Below are positions 28,482 to 37,674 of a DNA stretch of 51,350 bases, piece by piece. The notes under the pieces are model-generated. The model saw nothing but the letters and a program-made list of their open reading frames with translations, made no database searches and had not been told where the DNA came from. Position 1 is the stretch's first letter. Each line of letters opens with the position of its first letter. Origin of the DNA: Richelia sinica FACHB-800 (GTDB taxonomy: Bacteria > Cyanobacteriota > Cyanobacteriia > Cyanobacteriales > Nostocaceae); contig NZ_JACJTT010000039.1 of the NCBI RefSeq assembly GCF_014698825.1, positions 1 to 51,350 of the forward strand. Reading direction: 5' to 3'. The translations under genes and the position numbers were made by a program.

Positions 28482-29945
28482 ATGTTTGAAGCACTATCTG
28501 ACCGTTTAGAATCCGCCTGGAAAAAACTGCGGGGACAAGATAAAATTTCCCAATCCAACATTCAAGATGCTTTGCGGGAAGTACGCCGCGCCTTGTTGGA
28601 AGCTGATGTCAACCTCCAGGTCGTTAAAGATTTTATTAGCGAAGTTGAAACCAAAGCCCAGGGAGCAGAGGTCATCACCGGCGTGCGCCCTGACCAACAG
28701 TTTATCAAAATTGTTTACGATGAACTGGTACAGGTAATGGGGGAAGAAAATGTGCCCCTGGCAGAAGTTGAAGGTAAAACCACCATTGTGTTAATGGCAG
28801 GGTTACAAGGTACTGGTAAAACAACAGCATCTGCTAAATTAGCTCTACATTTACGGAAATTAGATCGTAGCTGTTTGTTAGTAGCCACGGACGTATATCG
28901 ACCCGCAGCAATTGATCAGTTGATTACACTGGGTAAGCAAATTGATGTACCAGTATTTGAATTAGGTAGTGATGCCGACCCGGTGGAAATTGCCCGTCAA
29001 GGTGTGGAACGGGCCCAAGCAGAAGGTATAAATACAGTCATCATCGATACAGCAGGGCGCTTACAAATTGACCAAGATATGATGGCGGAATTAGCCCGCA
29101 TCAAGGCAACAGTCCAGCCTGATGAGACTTTGTTAGTAGTAGACTCAATGACTGGTCAAGAAGCTGCTAACCTTACACGTACCTTCCATGAACAAATTGG
29201 CATTACTGGGGCTATTCTCACCAAGTTGGATGGTGATAGCCGTGGTGGTGCGGCTTTGTCTGTCAGACAAATTTCTGGTGCACCAATTAAGTTTGTGGGG
29301 GTGGGTGAAAAAGTTGAGGCCCTCCAACCCTTTTATCCTGACCGGATGGCTTCACGTATTCTGGGTATGGGTGATGTCCTTACATTAGTAGAAAAAGCCC
29401 AGGAAGAAATTGACTTGGCCGATGCAGAAAAAATGCAGGAAAAAATCCTGTCTGCCAAGTTTGACTTCACTGATTTTCTCAAACAGATGCGCCTGTTGAA
29501 AAACATGGGGTCTTTGGGCGGAATCATGAAGTTGATTCCAGGGATGAATAAACTTTCTGATGACCAATTGAAACAAGGAGAAACACAGCTAAAACGCTGT
29601 GAAGCGATGATTAATTCCATGACCGTTCAAGAACGGCGTGACCCCGATTTATTGGCAAGTTCTCCCAGCCGTCGCCGTCGCATTGCCTCTGGTTCAGGCT
29701 ATAAAGAAGCGGATGTGAGTAAACTAGTAGCTGATTTCCAAAAAATGCGATCGCTCATGCAACAAATGGGTCAAGGTCGCTTCCCTGGAATGCCTGGTAT
29801 GTTTGGCGGTGGTTCCATGGGTGGTGGGCCACTTGCTGGTGGTCGTCCCGCTAGCCCAGGTTGGCGTGGCTACCCTGGAGGCGCACCCCCAGCCGCGAAA
29901 AAGAAGAAAAAAGAAAAGAAAAAGAAAGGCTTTGGCACTCTGTGA
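28482..29945 (+). CDS. ffh: Signal recognition particle protein Ffh
   Basis: SRP54-type GTPase (487 residues) that binds signal peptides and the SRP RNA and targets proteins to the membrane via FtsY. N domain about 1-90, G domain with GLQGTGKTT (G1), DTAGR (G3) and TKLDGD (G4), and an M domain (about 295-430) with the RNA-binding stretch SPSRRRRIASGSG. The C-terminus is Gly/Met-rich and ends in a Lys-rich tail, a common cyanobacterial variation. It heads the conserved cluster ffh, rpsP, khpA. Confidence 0.97.
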   Translation: MFEALSDRLESAWKKLRGQDKISQSNIQDALREVRRALLEADVNLQVVKDFISEVETKAQGAEVITGVRPDQQFIKIVYDELVQVMGEENVPLAEVEGKTTIVLMAGLQGTGKTTASAKLALHLRKLDRSCLLVATDVYRPAAIDQLITLGKQIDVPVFELGSDADPVEIARQGVERAQAEGINTVIIDTAGRLQIDQDMMAELARIKATVQPDETLLVVDSMTGQEAANLTRTFHEQIGITGAILTKLDGDSRGGAALSVRQISGAPIKFVGVGEKVEALQPFYPDRMASRILGMGDVLTLVEKAQEEIDLADAEKMQEKILSAKFDFTDFLKQMRLLKNMGSLGGIMKLIPGMNKLSDDQLKQGETQLKRCEAMINSMTVQERRDPDLLASSPSRRRRIASGSGYKEADVSKLVADFQKMRSLMQQMGQGRFPGMPGMFGGGSMGGGPLAGGRPASPGWRGYPGGAPPAAKKKKKEKKKKGFGTL

Positions 29946-30330
29946 AGAGAGGTGACAGGGAACAGGTGACAGGTGACAGAGAGAAGAAGACAGAAGTTAC
30001 AGAAGTTGCAGGAGGCAGAAAGAAGAAGACAGAAGTTGCAGAAGTTGCAGGAGTTACAGAATAATTAATGCCATTGCTGCTGAATTCTTGCATTTTTAAA
30101 CTCCTGTTCGCGCAGCGTGCCGTAGGCATACTCCTGGCTTCTGAACTCCTGAACTTCTGAACTCCTGAACTTCTGAACTTCTCATCATTACCAATAGCCT
30201 TTCCTACCAAGCAAGTGCTAAAATTAGCATTTCAGCGTCGGAAGTTTTAGCAAGAGGCATTTAGCCTGCTCACTTCCTCGTGAACTACTCATAAACTCAT
30301 TACCTAGAAACAGGAAAACAAGTTCTCACA
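29946..30330. repeat. Tandem repeat tracts between ffh and rpsP
   Basis: Almost all of this 385-bp gap is repetitive. 29951-30060 holds degenerate copies of AGGTGACAG, AGAAGAAGACAG and AGAAGTTGCAG. 30108-30130 is a GCGCAGCGTGCCGTAGGCAT dispersed repeat. 30131-30182 is a CTGAACTCCTGAACTT tandem. About 150 bp remain as the rpsP upstream region. Confidence 0.6.
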
Positions 30331-30591
30331 ATGATCAAACTGCGCTTAAAGCGATTCGGTAAAAAACGGGAAGCAAGTTACCGCATTATTGCTATTAATA
30401 GCCTGACTCGCCGTGATGGTCGCCCCTTGGAAGAGCTAGGATTTTACAACCCTAGAACAGATGAAGTAAAATTGGATGTTGAAAACATTGTTAAGCGACT
30501 AAAGCAAGGCGCTCAACCTACGGACACAGTTCGTCGCATTCTAGAAAAAGCTAACGTTTTTGAACAGGTCAGTGCAACAGCCGCATCATAA
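30331..30591 (+). CDS. rpsP: Ribosomal protein bS16
   Basis: An 86-residue small-subunit protein. Starts [19 protein letters not shown] and contains the S16 signature [10 protein letters not shown]. Length is normal. Its 3' end overlaps the start of the KH-domain gene, which indicates co-transcription and probably translational coupling. Confidence 0.97.
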   Translation: MIKLRLKRFGKKREASYRIIAINSLTRRDGRPLEELGFYNPRTDEVKLDVENIVKRLKQGAQPTDTVRRILEKANVFEQVSATAAS

Positions 30592-30982
30592 GCTTGCTCA
30601 CTCTTCCACAGCTAGTCCAGATTACGTTGGACTAGTTAAATTTCTGATTCAGCCGTTTTTAGAATCTCCAGATTCTTTAAGCGTTGATTGTGAAATGTCT
30701 CACACTTTGAAACGGGCATGGATTCGCATTGCCTTTGACAGCGAAGATAAAGGAAAAGTGTTTGGTCGCGGGGGACGTAATATACAAGCGATTCGCACGG
30801 TAATAGCCGCATCAGCAGAACTGGCTGGGTACTCAGTCTACCTAGACATCTATGGCAGCACTGCCCAAAATCGGGATGGTATGTCTTTTGATGAAGAACA
30901 GGAAGAGCGACTACCACCACCTAGATCAAGAGAAAGACGCGGACATCATCCCAGACCGATTGCGAAGCCCCGTACTCGCTAG
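30572..30982 (+). CDS. khpA: KH-domain RNA-binding protein (KhpA family)
   Basis: An RNA-binding protein of about 136 residues with one KH domain. The conserved loop is [15 protein letters not shown], within [13 protein letters not shown] to SVYLDIYG. The C-terminal third is acidic then very basic ([19 protein letters not shown]), longer than the roughly 80-residue KhpA of Firmicutes. The frame opens at a TTG (30560); the GTG at 30572, with AGG five bases upstream, is preferred. Either start overlaps rpsP by 20-32 bp. The rpsP-khpA order is conserved in many bacteria. Confidence 0.88.
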   Translation: MQQPHHKLAHSSTASPDYVGLVKFLIQPFLESPDSLSVDCEMSHTLKRAWIRIAFDSEDKGKVFGRGGRNIQAIRTVIAASAELAGYSVYLDIYGSTAQNRDGMSFDEEQEERLPPPRSRERRGHHPRPIAKPRTR

Positions 30983-31322
30983 TCTCATCAGTCTACTTGC
31001 TGGTAGCAGACAGCAGAAAGAAGATTGCTTGTCTCGTCTTGTTTCCAGCCTTTTTACCGGATAGTTATTTTCGCCATGCTGCACTAAGTTTTCACTGGTT
31101 CAGCACGGCGTAAGTAATACCTGGGCTATAGTTAATCGCCCAAAAAATTTGGTAAACTAATTTAATTGCCAAAAAATAACCAATTTTTGACTATTTTTGG
31201 AACTCCTATTGAGGATTTGAGTCAGTGGATTTTTCATTTCTATTGAAGCAATTACAATAGGGTTTAGTGTTGAACCTAATAAACCAACTCTGGTGATCTC
31301 TGTCAGGAGGTGAAAGCAGGGA
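30983..31322. other. Gene-free region between khpA and rpsU
   Basis: Contains a stem with one mismatch, CGCCATGCTG (31071-31080) with CAGCACGGCG (around 31100-31109), across a 19-nt loop; it may terminate or process the khpA transcript. The rpsU ribosome-binding site AGGAGG is near 31305-31310. Nothing else recognised. Confidence 0.4.
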
Positions 31323-31496
31323 GTGGCTGAAGTTCGTTTGGGTGAACATGAGTCGATTGACTCAGCACTAAGACGGTTTAAAAAGAAAATTCAAAAAGCT
31401 GGCATTTTGTCAGAAGTTAAACGCCGGGAAAGATATGAAAAACCTAGTCTACGGCGTAAACGTAAAGCAGAAGCAATACGCAAAGGCTTTCGTTAA
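31323..31496 (+). CDS. rpsU: Ribosomal protein bS21
   Basis: A 57-residue, very basic protein starting at a GTG ([19 protein letters not shown]) and ending [14 protein letters not shown], the bS21 pattern. It joins the 30S subunit and helps initiation. A strong AGGAGG about 12 bases upstream supports the GTG. A Rho-independent terminator follows. It is short enough to be missed by length-limited gene finding. Confidence 0.95.
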   Translation: MAEVRLGEHESIDSALRRFKKKIQKAGILSEVKRRERYEKPSLRRKRKAEAIRKGFR

Positions 31497-31546
31497 CAGT
31501 TTTTCCCTTTTCCAGGGAAAAATTTGAAATCAAAAATTAGCAACTA

Positions 31547-31580
31547 AGAGGCGCAATTAATTGCGTCTCTGTATTTTTTT
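31547..31580 (+). terminator. Rho-independent-type terminator after rpsU
   Basis: AGAGGCGCAAT (31547-31557) pairs with ATTGCGTCTCT (31560-31570) with one G-T wobble and a 2-nt spacer, followed by GTATTTTTTT (31571-31580). It ends 15 bases before phoH, so phoH probably has its own promoter or depends on read-through. Confidence 0.8.
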
Positions 31581-31595
31581 AAAAATAAAAATTAT

Positions 31596-32549
31596 ATGGC
31601 AGATGCCTTAACAATTCAGCTGCCTAATATTCCGAGTGCGATCGCTCTGGCGGGATATGGGGAAGAAAATATCAAACTCCTCTCTCGACAAACAGGAGCG
31701 AATTTAGTATTGCGTGGACAAGAATTACTAATTTCGGGTACAGAGAAGCAAGTTGACCTAGCGGCAAGATTAGTGCGATCGCTGGAAAATCTGTGGAGCC
31801 AAGGGAATAATATTTCCAGTGCCGATATTCTCACAGCCCGTCAAGCCTTAGATGCTCATATCGAAGACCAACTCCAAGACTTACAGCGCAACATCCTCGC
31901 TAAAACCCGTCGTGGTCAAGAAATTCGCGCCAAAACCTTTCACCAGAAAAAATACATAGAAGCCATTCGCAAGCGTGACCTCACCTTTTGCATCGGCCCC
32001 GCTGGTACAGGTAAAACCTATCTTGCTGTTGTCGTCGCCGTTCAAGAACTCCTTTCTAACCAAGTCGAACGGCTGATTTTAACTCGTCCCGCCGTTGAAG
32101 CAGGAGAAAAATTAGGATTTCTCCCCGGAGACTTGCAGCAAAAAGTCAATCCCTATCTCCGACCCCTGTATGATGCCATCAACGAATTCATCGACCCCGA
32201 AAAAGTTCCTAATTTAATGGAAAGGGGTATCATCGAAGTTGCACCACTAGCCTATATGCGGGGACGCACCTTAAATAACGCCTTTGTCATTGTCGATGAA
32301 GCCCAAAATACTACACCTGCTCAAATGAAAATGGTGTTGACCCGCCTCGGCTTCAACTCCCGCATGGTCATTACTGGAGATATTACCCAAACCGACTTAC
32401 CACCAAACCAACAATCAGGTTTAACTGTAGCCTTACAAATTTTAAAAAACGTTGAAGGCATCGCCATTTGTGAATTTACCCAAAAAGATGTCGTTCGCCA
32501 TCCCTTAGTTCAGCGCATAGTTGCTGCCTACGAACAACACGAAAGATAG
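31596..32549 (+). CDS. PhoH-family ATPase (PhoH-like, YbeZ type)
   Basis: A 317-residue P-loop ATPase. An N-terminal KH-like segment (about 10-65) precedes Walker A GPAGTGKT (134-141) and Walker B with VIVDEAQNTTPAQMKMVLTRLG. Further motifs: MVITGDITQTDLP and CEFTQKDVVRHPLVQRIV. YbeZ-type proteins act with YbeY in rRNA processing in other bacteria, which fits the ribosomal and SRP neighbours. Phosphate regulation, as the name suggests, is not evident here. Confidence 0.92.
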   Translation: MADALTIQLPNIPSAIALAGYGEENIKLLSRQTGANLVLRGQELLISGTEKQVDLAARLVRSLENLWSQGNNISSADILTARQALDAHIEDQLQDLQRNILAKTRRGQEIRAKTFHQKKYIEAIRKRDLTFCIGPAGTGKTYLAVVVAVQELLSNQVERLILTRPAVEAGEKLGFLPGDLQQKVNPYLRPLYDAINEFIDPEKVPNLMERGIIEVAPLAYMRGRTLNNAFVIVDEAQNTTPAQMKMVLTRLGFNSRMVITGDITQTDLPPNQQSGLTVALQILKNVEGIAICEFTQKDVVRHPLVQRIVAAYEQHER

Positions 32550-32573
32550 GGATGACAAATGGCTATACAGCCG

Positions 32574-33305
32574 TCAACCACATTGCCAAAAGAACCAACC
32601 ACCAGGTTTTCCTGATTGATGTCGAAGAAAAATATACCCAATCCCTGCATCTCCAAAGTTAGGGCCGTCGCAAACCCAATGTTGTGAAGATGGATAAATG
32701 TAGATTCCGTTTTGAGTAGCAGGTTTTTGGAAGAACTTGTAGGAACTGCTCAACTGACCAATAAATATCCATCTTTCACCTGGTGCTTCACTTGAACTCT
32801 GCACCCACTCTGGAACACTTCCAAGTTTTGTTTCGGTGTACACTCTGTCCCGCATTTCATCCGGTAGATTCCAGCGTTGCTCATCAGCATAAAATGCAGA
32901 TACCTGATCTAAAGAGATGCCATCATCCTGGGCCAGCCAATCAACGATACGCGCTTCAGGTTCAATGGGTGGAGAATCTGCTGGCATCGGTGTGAGACCA
33001 TCTGAGAGTTCATCTGGATCAAGAACAAAACAGGCATTAGCCCCAGATCCCCCTTCCCAAGTTGGGCATTCCCCTGGGTTGTGGTTGCATTGAAAAACAA
33101 GGAGTGTACGACCCAATTTACCTAAATCTAGTCTCTCTGGGTTGTGGACAAATTGAGCCAGAAGCGATTGGCTTCCTCCACAATGACTACAGATAGGGTA
33201 CTGTTCTGGTTTTAAACCCCAGGGTAGACCTCCCAGCTTTTCTTCCAATTTTTCTTGAGGTGGGAGATCCGGGCTTAACTTGAGGTTAGGAATAAAGTAT
33301 CTCAA
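32574..33305 (-). CDS. DUF1963 (YwqG-like) protein with Cys motifs
   Basis: A 243-residue soluble protein. CSHCGGSQSLLAQF, followed by GRTLLVFQCNHNPGECPTW and GGSGANACFVL, is the Cys-rich DUF1963/YwqG pattern and could bind a metal through the four cysteines. The C-terminal half has WIFIGQLSSSYKF and DAGIGYIFL, also typical (a FAD-independent sugar-tong-like beta fold is known for YwqG; function unknown). The only start in frame after the upstream stop is a TTG at 33305. It converges on phoH with a 24-bp gap. Confidence 0.75.
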   Translation of the reverse strand: MRYFIPNLKLSPDLPPQEKLEEKLGGLPWGLKPEQYPICSHCGGSQSLLAQFVHNPERLDLGKLGRTLLVFQCNHNPGECPTWEGGSGANACFVLDPDELSDGLTPMPADSPPIEPEARIVDWLAQDDGISLDQVSAFYADEQRWNLPDEMRDRVYTETKLGSVPEWVQSSSEAPGERWIFIGQLSSSYKFFQKPATQNGIYIYPSSQHWVCDGPNFGDAGIGYIFLRHQSGKPGGWFFWQCG

Positions 33306-33567
33306 TGACTATCCCTCTTTTGCTCTCTCAGCTTAACTTTGACCCCCGACAGATAACATTAACTGCATATTAACTAATGACTTAGGCTGTATAACTCTTT
33401 CTTATCCGGAAGACTTCTTTTTTAAACCTCTATTTTGGATATTATACAGAAGTTGTCTTTTGTAGAAAAGTCTCAATAGATAAGTTTGAGTAAGTTTTAT
33501 GTAACGGTAGTGTAACCCCCGCCCTTACAATGGGTAATAGTGAAAAATTGACAAATGACAAATCTCT

Positions 33568-33969
33568 ATGACAACAACATTGAAAGAGTTTTTAGAAGCT
33601 TGTGAAAACTTAGGAACCCTACGGTTAATTGTGACTAGCAGCGCCGCAGTTTTAGAAGCAAGAGGCAAGATAGAAAAACTATTTTATGCTGAATTGCCCA
33701 AAGGTAAATATGCAAATATGCACACCGAAGGCTTTGAATTTCATTTGAATATGGACAAAATTACTCAAGTGAAATTTGAAACAGGAGAAGCTAAAAGAGG
33801 TAACTTTACAACCTACGCCATTAGGCTTTTAGACGAAAAACAGGAAGCAGCTTTAAGTCTATTTTTACAATGGGGTAAACCTGGTGAATATGAACCAGGA
33901 CAAGTGGAAGCATGGCAAGCATTAAAAGAAAAATATGGTGAAATTTGGCAACCATTACCCCTTGAATAA
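33568..33969 (+). CDS. Conserved small protein, possible ChuX/HutX-like
   Basis: A 133-residue soluble protein (MTTTLKEFLEACENLG to WQPLPLE). The central part FYAELPKGKYANMHTEGFEFHLNMDKITQVKFETGEAKRGNFTTYAIRLLD resembles the heme-utilisation HemS/ChuX fold pattern of a short helix followed by antiparallel strands, but the match is weak. It has no signal peptide or membrane segment. The gene is solitary. Conservation in other cyanobacteria is likely from its well-formed coding pattern; the function should be regarded as unknown. Confidence 0.6.
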   Translation: MTTTLKEFLEACENLGTLRLIVTSSAAVLEARGKIEKLFYAELPKGKYANMHTEGFEFHLNMDKITQVKFETGEAKRGNFTTYAIRLLDEKQEAALSLFLQWGKPGEYEPGQVEAWQALKEKYGEIWQPLPLE

Positions 33970-34009
33970 TTAATCTGCTAATTACAAATTAGGAGTAAAT
34001 TTTTAGGGT

Positions 34010-34201
34010 GTGTTATGCCAATAGCTAATGCCAATTTTAAACACCATGAAACAAATAGGTAGGTTGGGTTAAGCAACAGCGAACCCAACAAATACTTATC
34101 AATGTTGGATTATATCTACGGCACGATACGCTAACTATCTAGCTATACGTTCTCTGCCAAAACTACATTGGTAGTAATAATTTTGGGAATTGGCATAACA
34201 C
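34010..34201. mobile_element. MITE-like element with perfect 13-bp inverted ends
   Basis: GTGTTATGCCAAT (34010-34022) and ATTGGCATAACAC (34189-34201) are exact inverted repeats bounding 192 bp without coding capacity. Inside is a second palindrome, TTGGGTT followed by AACCCAA (about 34064-34087), of a kind common in Nostocales genomes. Size, ends and lack of genes fit a miniature inverted-repeat element, perhaps with another repeat nested in it. Confidence 0.55.
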
Positions 34202-34252
34202 GCTTTTTATAATCAATTTGCATATTTATTCAGAATAAAATCTCAAATTGTG

Positions 34253-35032
34253 ATGATATTTAAGTGGATTTGGAGTATTTTATTGATAATTTTCCTGCTA
34301 ATACCAAGCCAACCAGCCGCAGCAGGAGAATTAGCAGAACATTTAGCAAATTTTCCCCATTGGGAAAAATTAACCTCTGTCAAACCAGCTACAGGAGATT
34401 TAGTTTATCCTGACTGGATGGCTGGAACTTGGCAAGTTAAAAGTACCTTAGTTGATTTAGCTGCACCTTTAGCACCAGATATTTTGACTCCTGGCTTTGC
34501 AGGAAATCGCCAGCAGTTAAATAAATCCGTAGATTTTTTAGTGAGATTTATCAAAGTAAAGCCAAAAATTTCTCAATCAACGATTATTCCTAAATTAGAA
34601 AATCCAGCAGAAATATTAGTAGCTGACCGAGAATTTAATAGTTTGAATTTAACAAAAGCTTATTTAGGAGATGATGCAGTTATTTCCACGAAAGTAGACC
34701 CAGAATCACCAAATCGTCAAATTACCTTTTTGCGGGGAGAACGTCAATTAGTTTCTATAGTTACCGCACGGGCTATAGAAACTAAGCCTGATGGTCAATT
34801 TATCGCCACAGAGGTTTTTCAACAATTATTTAAAGGTGGTTCGCGCCCATATTTTAATACTGTAGAATCAACCACAGCTTATCAGCAATTATCCACAAAT
34901 TCACCTCAAATTATTGCTGATCAAGTCACTGCCGTTTACCTTTCTCCCCAAGATCCAGATTACTTTAAAGCTGGTTCCCTCCCCGTAGCACTTTATCGTT
35001 ATCAGTTGGAATTTTCTCCCATATCACCGTAA
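34253..35032 (+). CDS. DUF6816-type secreted protein (thylakoid-lumen-like)
   Basis: About 259 residues with a clear signal peptide (WSILLIIFLLIPSQPAAA, cleavage likely after AAA before GELAE). The mature domain contains YPDWMAGTWQVKSTLVDLAAPL, FLRGERQLVSIV and FQQLFKGGSRPYFNTVESTTAYQ, a pattern shared with cyanobacterial and plant lumenal proteins grouped as DUF6816. Function is unknown. A GTG directly precedes the ATG, so the start may be 34250. No lipobox is present. Confidence 0.7.
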   Translation: MIFKWIWSILLIIFLLIPSQPAAAGELAEHLANFPHWEKLTSVKPATGDLVYPDWMAGTWQVKSTLVDLAAPLAPDILTPGFAGNRQQLNKSVDFLVRFIKVKPKISQSTIIPKLENPAEILVADREFNSLNLTKAYLGDDAVISTKVDPESPNRQITFLRGERQLVSIVTARAIETKPDGQFIATEVFQQLFKGGSRPYFNTVESTTAYQQLSTNSPQIIADQVTAVYLSPQDPDYFKAGSLPVALYRYQLEFSPISP

Positions 35033-35137
35033 ATTAACCGACCAGGCAACTTGCTCAAGGAAAGAGTTGACAATTTTGTAGTATAACTGTAGTATCTAAT
35101 TCTTAGCTCAGGCTCACCCTTGAGGCAAGTGTGCATC

Positions 35138-36958
35138 ATGGCTAAATTTAGAGACTTAATTGATTATTTCCGTCCCTACTGGGGGTGGAGTATTTTCAGC
35201 ATTACGACCTCCAGTATTTACGAAGTTATTGACTTAATTGTACCTTATGCAACTGGACAGATTTTAAACGTTCTGTCTAGTCAACCCTTAGATAAACCAC
35301 TGCAAGATGCGATCGCTCTTTTTTCTCGTGTTCTCAATTACCCAGCTAACCAATTCTTAACCATTGGTGTATTACTTGGTCTTATCTTCCTTTCTACAGT
35401 CGCAAGAGCGCCAATAGAACCTTGGTTAACAAGTTGGTTCCATTGGGATATTGCCTTAAAATCTCGCCGATTGCAAGGACAAAAAACCATTGAAAAAATC
35501 CTCACCCTCCCCTTGGAATTTTATGATGAAAATAATCCTGGACGCATTGCAGGTAGAGTAGCAAGGGGATTAGCTAATCATACTTGGGGATATCCAGAAA
35601 TTGCTGGACAATTGCTTCCTAAGTTATTCAGAATCGTCGCCATTTTCTTGATGATTTGGGTAATTGATTGGCGAATTGCTGGTTTATTATTAATTTCCTT
35701 TGTGATTATCATCGGCTTAACTTTACGAAAATTAAAGCGGCTGATTTGGCATGAAGAACGCCTAGATAAATACATGGAAAATACAGAAAGCCGCACTTCA
35801 GAAATCATCACCAACATCAAAACCGTCAAAGCCTTTGCGACAGAACCAAAGGAACTGAAACGACAAAAACAACGCCTAGATCGAGAGTTAACAGTAGTTG
35901 ATTATCGTATCCACAAAGGGTATGTCAAACTTCTCACCTATCAACGCACAATGGTGCAATTTTGTGTGTTTATAGTTTTGGGGTTAACTTTAGCCGAAAC
36001 CTTAAAAGGAAAGATTACAATTGGTCACTTTGTCATGACCTTAACTCTTTCCAGTATGGCTTATGCTGAGTTACAACCAATTAGCAACTTAGCAGAGGTG
36101 TTTGCTAGGCGTATTTCTTCTATGTTGAGGTTCCATGATTTTCTCCAAACACCTTCAGGAGAGGCCACAATCGATTTTCTCTCACCAGAAAATATTGCAG
36201 ATACAGATTATCAATTTACAGGAAAAGTAGAATTTTCCCATGTCAGTTTTGGCTATGAAGATAAACGCAAAGTTTTACAGGATATTAACCTGTTAATTGA
36301 GCCTTATCAAACAGTTGCATTAGTAGGAAAATCTGGTTCAGGTAAATCTACATTAGTGAAATTGCTTTTGCGCTATTTTGAGCCACAAACAGGAAAAATC
36401 TTGATTGATGGTCAAGATATCTGCACCTTAGATGTCAGCAAGTATAGACGAAGACTAGCAATAGTTCACCAAGAAGTAGACATTTTCAACGGTACTGTTT
36501 TAGATAACCTCACCTATGGCAGACCAGATGCCACTTTAGAGCAAGTACAGGCAGCCTGTAGGATAGCCAGAGTTGACGAAGTAGTTCAACACCTACCTCA
36601 AGGTTATTACACTGTGGTTGGTGAACGGGGTGTGAGGTTGTCAGGAGGACAAAGACAGCGGTTAGGAATCGCTAGAGCATTGTTAGTGGAACCGGATGTG
36701 CTGATTTTTGATGAGGCAACTTCTAGCCTAGATTATGAATCTGAACGCTCAATTCAACTAGCTATGCGTGCTATTCAGGGAACTCGCACCACAATTATCA
36801 TTGCTCACCGTCTCAGTACCGTGAGAGAAGCAGACAAAATCGTGGTTCTTGACCAGGGGAAAGTAGCGGAAGTTGGCAGCCATGAAGAACTTTTGCATCA
36901 AAATGGCATTTACCATCGCCTCCACTCTCTCCAAGAAACAGGAGGAATAATCGCCTAA
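35138..36958 (+). CDS. ABC exporter, fused membrane and ATPase domains
   Basis: A 606-residue half-transporter that presumably dimerises. The membrane domain (about 15-325) has six helices, and the nucleotide-binding domain (about 360-600) has Walker A GKSGSGKST, Q loop HQEVDIFNGTV, signature LSGGQRQR, Walker B DVLIFDEATSSLD and the H-loop IAHRLS. The MsbA/lipid-exporter-like arrangement gives no substrate. The frame is open from a TTG at 35120; the ATG at 35138 (MAKFRDLIDYF) is a better start. It has no partner gene. Confidence 0.93.
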   Translation: MAKFRDLIDYFRPYWGWSIFSITTSSIYEVIDLIVPYATGQILNVLSSQPLDKPLQDAIALFSRVLNYPANQFLTIGVLLGLIFLSTVARAPIEPWLTSWFHWDIALKSRRLQGQKTIEKILTLPLEFYDENNPGRIAGRVARGLANHTWGYPEIAGQLLPKLFRIVAIFLMIWVIDWRIAGLLLISFVIIIGLTLRKLKRLIWHEERLDKYMENTESRTSEIITNIKTVKAFATEPKELKRQKQRLDRELTVVDYRIHKGYVKLLTYQRTMVQFCVFIVLGLTLAETLKGKITIGHFVMTLTLSSMAYAELQPISNLAEVFARRISSMLRFHDFLQTPSGEATIDFLSPENIADTDYQFTGKVEFSHVSFGYEDKRKVLQDINLLIEPYQTVALVGKSGSGKSTLVKLLLRYFEPQTGKILIDGQDICTLDVSKYRRRLAIVHQEVDIFNGTVLDNLTYGRPDATLEQVQAACRIARVDEVVQHLPQGYYTVVGERGVRLSGGQRQRLGIARALLVEPDVLIFDEATSSLDYESERSIQLAMRAIQGTRTTIIIAHRLSTVREADKIVVLDQGKVAEVGSHEELLHQNGIYHRLHSLQETGGIIA

Positions 36959-37286
36959 GGGGCTGCCAGGAAATAAATTATCCAGTCTTGTGGGATGGTC
37001 TTCTAGTCAGGGTTCAAGGGGCACTGAACGTGGCGTTAGCCATGATATGTCTGCCCCACAGAAATTAATTAGACATTTGGTGGTAATTAAATGTGCGTGG
37101 TTTGAAGCCCTTGTAGAGACGTTCCGGTGGAACGTCTCTACATTCATTTTCACCAAAGGTCTATTGGATATTTTTATTTGGTTGTCTCTCAGGAAAACAC
37201 CCAGCAAAGCACAAACCAAAATTTTTTCTTAACCCTATTGCCATTTCTAAAAACCAGTGCTAAGATGTTAAATCGTGGGACAGCAA
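36959..37286. other. Gene-free spacer before the tRNAs with a 14-bp palindrome
   Basis: Holds TGTAGAGACGTTCC, loop GGT, GGAACGTCTCTACA (37112-37142), a perfect 14-bp stem of a dispersed Nostocales repeat. A half copy is at 28182-28201. Small open frames across it are artefacts. Confidence 0.6.
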
Positions 37287-37369
37287 GGGTCGGTGTCCGA
37301 GTGGTTAATGGAGACGGACTGTAAATCCGTTGGTTTACGCCTACGCTGGTTCAAATCCAGCCCGGCCCA
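37287..37369 (+). tRNA. trnY-GTA: tRNA-Tyr (anticodon GTA)
   Basis: An 83-nt class II tRNA. Acceptor GGGTCGG pairs with CCGGCCC (one T-G), discriminator A. The anticodon loop CTGTAAA gives GTA. T arm GCTGG-TTCAAAT-CCAGC. No encoded CCA. The next tRNA starts 58 bp downstream. Confidence 0.95.
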
Positions 37370-37427
37370 CCTTCAATTTTAGATTTTGGCTTCTCGCAAG
37401 TTCAAAATCTAGAATTGCTAAAAGTTC

Positions 37428-37499
37428 GCCCGTGTGGCTCAGTGGTAGAGCACACCCTTGGTAAGGGTGAGGTCACGAGTTCAATCCTCGTCACGGGCT
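37428..37499 (+). tRNA. trnT-GGT: tRNA-Thr (anticodon GGT)
   Basis: A 72-nt tRNA. Acceptor GCCCGTG pairs with CACGGGC, discriminator T. The anticodon arm CACCC-TTGGTAA-GGGTG gives GGT. T arm contains GTTCAATCC. A Tyr-Thr tRNA pair is common in bacteria. Confidence 0.95.
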
Positions 37500-37575
37500 T
37501 TTTCAGAATAACGAAAAAACAATACTTATAGCAACTTGCATAAACTTGTATCTTAACACAGCTGCAATGTTTAAT

Positions 37576-37603
37576 GGTGCGTTAGCCTCTAGCATAACAC
37601 ACC
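37576..37603. repeat. GGTGCGTTA dispersed palindrome
   Basis: GGTGCGTTA (37576-37584) faces TAACACACC (37595-37603), one mismatch, 10-nt loop. Same family as 8775-8800. Confidence 0.5.
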
Positions 37604-37674
37604 CTACGAAATAATTGATATTTTCTTATGACTTACTCATCCCCAATTCTAAGATGATCAGTGTTCAGTAAATA

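Noticed and set aside
29851-30064. Frames in the ffh-rpsP repeat tract
   Set aside because: Low-complexity translations of tandem repeats.
36990-37324. Open frames across the palindrome before tRNA-Tyr
   Set aside because: They run through dispersed repeats and into the tRNA and have no coding signature.
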